From Lentibacillus kapialis (GTDB taxonomy: Bacteria > Bacillota > Bacilli > Bacillales > Amphibacillaceae): DNA of 64,000 nt. The stretch's first letter is position 1. Each line of letters opens with the position of its first letter. Below the pieces are notes generated by a model. It had not been told where the DNA came from and ran no database searches. It worked only from the letters and a program-made list of their open reading frames with translations. The translations under genes were made by a program, and so were the position numbers. Shown piece by piece: positions 61,123 through 64,000 of this stretch. Location: positions 68,877 through 132,876 of the forward strand of contig NZ_BMNQ01000001.1 of assembly GCF_014646635.1 (NCBI RefSeq), read 5' to 3'.

Positions 61123-61175
61123 CTTAAGCAAAAACGTACCGTGGCAAAGGTTGCCACTGAGCGTTTTTGCTTAAG
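61123..61175 (+). promoter_or_regulatory. Long stem-loop between TRAP binding protein and permease
   Basis: CTTAAGCAAAAACG (61123-61136) and CGTTTTTGCTTAAG (61162-61175) are perfect 14-bp arms, with a nested GTGGCAA/TTGCCAC stem inside. With no T-run after it, an mRNA-stabilising or processing element is more likely than a terminator. Confidence 0.6.
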
Positions 61176-61268
61176 CTGTGCCTGAGGACATCAAGGTGCA
61201 TACGCTTTTGTGCGGATGACGCGTATGTAGCTTGAAATTGACAGAACGAAAGGAATGGAGGGAAACCG

Positions 61269-63218
61269 GTGGCTGAGCAGCAAACAAACGAAATCGACAA
61301 ACATGAATTAATGGCAAAGTATGATAAAGAGAGCAATTTCCGAACCAAACTTGGGCCATGGGGATGGCTTACGTTAGCAATCGGAGCTGCATTAACCATT
61401 TTTCAGCTTTATACAGCTTACTACGGGGCTAAGGTATCCATGATTCAAGGGGCAATACACCTTGGAGCAGGTTTAAGTCTGGTGTATTTGCTTTATCCGA
61501 TCAAACCTGCCATGGCTAAAAATAAAGGAGTCCCCTGGTATGATGCGCTTTTGGCGCTGACAGCGCTGTTTACAAACTTTTATATCGTTTATAAGTACGA
61601 CCATCTAATCAATGAGGCTATCGTTTTTGGTTTTACAGCGTTTGATCAAATTGTTGCCACTGTGGGAATACTCCTATTGCTCGAAGCAACAAGACGTGTT
61701 GTAGGTGTCCCGATAGTCATAATAGCCATTATTGCGTTGCTTTATGGCTTGTTCGGCAATCATATTCCAATAGTCGGTCATGCTGGTTATGATTGGCCTT
61801 CGCTTGCAACGGAGATGTTTTTTAGTTCAAGCGGTGTTTTTGGTATTCCTATTCAAATTTCATCCACTTATATATATTTGTTTCTGTTTTTTGGAGTCAT
61901 TCTTGTTAAAACAAATATAGGCCAGTTTTTCAACGATATCGCCTTAAGATTGACAGGAAAGTATACTGGCGGAACAGCTAAAGCTGCCGTTGCGGCAAGT
62001 GGTTTACAAGGGATGGTCAGCGGGTCATCTGTAGCGAACACAGTTGGGTCGGGTTCATTCACGATTCCGATGATGAAAAACGCAGGCTTTAAGCCCCACT
62101 TTGCTGCTGCGTCAGAGGCAGCGGCATCGACAGGGGGGCAATTAATGCCGCCGATTATGGGGGCTGCCGCTTTTATTATGGCATCCTATACAGGTGTTCC
62201 ATATAGTGAGATTATTATTATTGCGCTTATTCCGGCATTACTATATTTTTCCGGTGTTTTTATGGGGACACACTTTGAAGCGAGGAAACAGGGGATTTTA
62301 GGATTGACAATTGACCAGCTTCCAAAGCTGAAAAATTTAATCAAGCGGCTTGATTTGTTTGCACCACTCGTGATTATCGTTGGCTTCCTGCTAGCAGGGT
62401 ATACACCAACGTTTGCAGCCTTGTTTGCTATCTTCGTTGCTTTTATCATCAGTTTCTTCAGAAGAGAAACACGGATGTCATTAAAAGCGATTATTAAGTT
62501 GCTTGAAGAAGGTGCCCGGACGGCATTGCCCGTTATTGCCGCCTGTGCGACAGCAGGTATTATTGCAGGCACTGTTACGATAACAGGCTTAGGCCCCAAA
62601 ATTGCCGGGGGAATCATTGACTTGGCACAGGGACAATTTTTTCTTGTCATGGTTTTCACGATGTTTGCGTGTATTATATTAGGTATGGGACTCCCGACCA
62701 CTGCCAATTATGTCGTTACGGCAACCATGGCAGCTCCGGCATTATTGGCCTTTGATGTTCCTGTTATTGCCGTGCATATGTTTGTGTTCTACTTTGGCAT
62801 TGTTGCTGACATTACACCACCTGTATGTTTGGCAGCTTATGCCGGTGCAGGGATTGCACGTGCGAACCCAATGAAGGCGGGTGTAACGGCTGTTAAGCTT
62901 GCGATTGCGGCATTTGTGATACCGTATATGTTTGTGTCGCAGCCAATACTGCTGCTTCAGGGGGATGCAAATGCGTTAAATGTGTCCGTAGCTGTTATGA
63001 CGGCAATGATAGGCATGGCGGCAATAAGCTCCAGTCTGATTGGTTATTATGTCAATTCGCTGAATTGGATTGAACGGCTTATCATGATCATTGCCGGTCT
63101 GCTTATGGTTTACCCGCACATAACGATCTCGCTGGCAGGTCTTGCGATCTTCGCAGTTATTACCGTTATGCAATTTATGCAAAGTAATTCGAATCAGGCA
63201 AAACAGCAAATTTCATAA
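61269..63218 (+). CDS. TRAP transporter fused small/large permease (DctQM type)
   Basis: A 649-residue membrane protein with about 16-18 helices. The first four helices (to about residue 150) correspond to the small DctQ-like subunit and the rest to DctM. Signature segments include GMVSGSSVANTVGSGSFTIP near 255, ASTGGQLMPPIMGAAAFIMA near 285 and LGMGLPTTANYVVTATMAAP near 475, all typical of TAXI-type fused permeases. It imports a solute with sodium. GTG at 61269 has GGAGGG 7 bases upstream. It is followed immediately by two family A repeats. Confidence 0.9.
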   Translation: MAEQQTNEIDKHELMAKYDKESNFRTKLGPWGWLTLAIGAALTIFQLYTAYYGAKVSMIQGAIHLGAGLSLVYLLYPIKPAMAKNKGVPWYDALLALTALFTNFYIVYKYDHLINEAIVFGFTAFDQIVATVGILLLLEATRRVVGVPIVIIAIIALLYGLFGNHIPIVGHAGYDWPSLATEMFFSSSGVFGIPIQISSTYIYLFLFFGVILVKTNIGQFFNDIALRLTGKYTGGTAKAAVAASGLQGMVSGSSVANTVGSGSFTIPMMKNAGFKPHFAAASEAAASTGGQLMPPIMGAAAFIMASYTGVPYSEIIIIALIPALLYFSGVFMGTHFEARKQGILGLTIDQLPKLKNLIKRLDLFAPLVIIVGFLLAGYTPTFAALFAIFVAFIISFFRRETRMSLKAIIKLLEEGARTALPVIAACATAGIIAGTVTITGLGPKIAGGIIDLAQGQFFLVMVFTMFACIILGMGLPTTANYVVTATMAAPALLAFDVPVIAVHMFVFYFGIVADITPPVCLAAYAGAGIARANPMKAGVTAVKLAIAAFVIPYMFVSQPILLLQGDANALNVSVAVMTAMIGMAAISSSLIGYYVNSLNWIERLIMIIAGLLMVYPHITISLAGLAIFAVITVMQFMQSNSNQAKQQIS

Positions 63219-63394
63219 TTAGAAAAACTCGGCATTCGCCTCGTCTTATAGCGAATGCCGAAGCTTTTCTTATAAGGTCATCCATCATTTATACTTTCTG
63301 ACGTTATTAGAAAAACTCGGCATTCGCCTCGTCTTATAGCGAATGCCGAAGCTTTTCTTATAAGGTCATCCATCATTTATACTTTCTGACGTTA
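63219..63394 (-). repeat. Two tandem 88-bp family A hairpin units, inverted
   Basis: Two full units in minus orientation (63219-63306 and 63307-63394). They start at the first base after the permease stop codon. The hairpins AACTCGGCATTCGC/GCGAATGCCGAAG are nearly identical to the MFS array and may serve as terminators for the regulator gene on the minus strand. Confidence 0.92.
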
Positions 63395-63481
63395 CAAGAA
63401 AAAATGCAGGCGATTTGCTATCGTCTGCATTTTAAATAAAAAACCCGAGCAGGAATGCCTAGCGGTGGTGCTTGTTTGCAT

Positions 63482-64000
63482 TTATTGATTCAATTTAAAT
63501 AATTTTCGCGGGCGTCCTTTTATATACGGCTTTTCTTCACCGATTACTTTAATGACGTTTCCTGCCACCAGTTTTTTTATAGTCCGCTCAGCACTTCGCT
63601 TTGTTACGCCATAATAGGTTGCGATATCATTGGATGAAAATGGCTCATTGTTACGCACTTCAATGAAATCAATGAAATTATAGGATAGTTCATTGTTTAA
63701 TTTGGCCTTATGAATTAACGACCGGTATAACGCTGACGGATTGAATTCCTTTTTTACACCGAGCGGACCGATCATGTCACGGCGTTCATTGATAATGTAA
63801 CACGTTCCATCTTCTTTCTCTTCACAGGTCTTTAGTGCAAGTTTGGCGTTGTCGTCAGCCTGTTTCGGGGACAGTCCAAGACCAAAACCGATGTCGACCG
63901 GTGTGTTAAGAGCGTTTTCTATCTCGTTTAGCAACGCAAAATCACGATAGCTGCTCGTAATATGGTCAAGCATTCGGTGAGTTCCGAACAAAACAAACTG
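63482..64000 (-). CDS. Transcriptional regulator with C-terminal winged helix (5' end outside the window)
   Basis: The frame is open to the right edge, at least 172 residues. The first visible part (about residues 20-75, GFGLGLSPKQADDNAKLALKTC, then INERRDMIGPL) resembles a degenerate GGDEF or GTP-cyclohydrolase-III-like fold. The C-terminal 60 residues form a helix-turn-helix (SSNDIATYYGVTKRSAERTIKKLVAGNVI) and end GRPRKLFKLNQ. It may regulate the neighbouring TRAP genes. I cannot name the family because the N-terminus is missing. Confidence 0.6.
   Translation of the reverse strand, partial: QFVLFGTHRMLDHITSSYRDFALLNEIENALNTPVDIGFGLGLSPKQADDNAKLALKTCEEKEDGTCYIINERRDMIGPLGVKKEFNPSALYRSLIHKAKLNNELSYNFIDFIEVRNNEPFSSNDIATYYGVTKRSAERTIKKLVAGNVIKVIGEEKPYIKGRPRKLFKLNQ

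Noticed and set aside
62186-62707. 173-codon minus-strand ORF, and similar long antisense frames at 11773-12324 and 26040-26570
   Set aside because: Each mirrors a well-supported gene on the other strand and shows no protein family features.

Overview
The window looks like chromosomal DNA from a low-GC Gram-positive bacterium, most likely a moderately halophilic or halotolerant member of the Bacillaceae (Virgibacillus, Lentibacillus or Oceanobacillus type). This is inferred from strong AGGAGG-type ribosome binding sites, frequent GTG/TTG starts, Bacillus-type families (YutJ, YvdTSR, YqzG/DUF3889, YvrJ, DUF1659, YhaQP-like ABC exporter) and a large salt and osmolyte gene set: two BCCT carriers, a glycine-betaine-type binding protein, an NhaC antiporter and a DUF1538 pair resembling the UmpAB antiporter. 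I see no rRNA, tRNA, prophage, CRISPR array or transposase gene.

Layout. 1-1.2 kb: decayed genes (an antitoxin end, a toxin with an early stop, a truncated DoxX). 1.2-4 kb: anaerobic ribonucleotide reductase nrdD-nrdG behind NrdR boxes and an Fnr-like palindrome. 4.5-6.2 kb: exported NagZ-type GH3 enzyme. 6.5-16.7 kb: a catabolic island with an SDR, an orphan betaine-type binding protein, a BCCT carrier, a three-gene acetone-carboxylase-like operon and a TetR regulator; the carrier, operon and regulator promoters share one operator-like motif. 16.9-24.8 kb: SDR-MarR, a thioesterase, DUF1538 x2 plus a double PII protein, a TetR-controlled paired SMR exporter, YutJ and DinB. 24.9-27 kb: pseudouridine catabolism (psuK-psuG). 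27-28.1 kb: repeats and an unidentified structured-RNA-like segment. 28.3-32 kb: WrbA-type flavoprotein, luciferase-like oxidoreductase, RlmN. 32.1-34.1 kb: a ParM-like actin with a putative adaptor and an upstream repeat tract, resembling a plasmid partition cassette. 34.3-38.1 kb: DUF421, NhaC and a second BCCT. 38.4-39.6 kb: dapA under a lysine riboswitch. 39.7-43.8 kb: class I ribonucleotide reductase with a flavodoxin, under a cobalamin riboswitch and NrdR boxes. 43.9-52.8 kb: a hypothetical protein, amidase, DUF3889, arylsulfotransferase, ABC exporter, DoxX. 53-56.2 kb: Cu/Zn SOD lipoprotein, an MFS gene broken by three repeat units, DUF1659 and YvrJ. 56.4-64 kb: SWIM-SNF2 helicase, a TAXI-type TRAP transporter, and a regulator running off the window.

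The intergenic DNA carries at least five dispersed repeat families, several with terminal inverted repeats (MITE-like). The most abundant is an 88-bp hairpin unit whose stem followed by a T-run resembles a terminator. It sits at the ends of several genes and occurs as a triple array inside the MFS gene. Regulation visible in sequence includes two riboswitches, NrdR boxes in front of both reductase operons, palindromic operators and a possible cre site.
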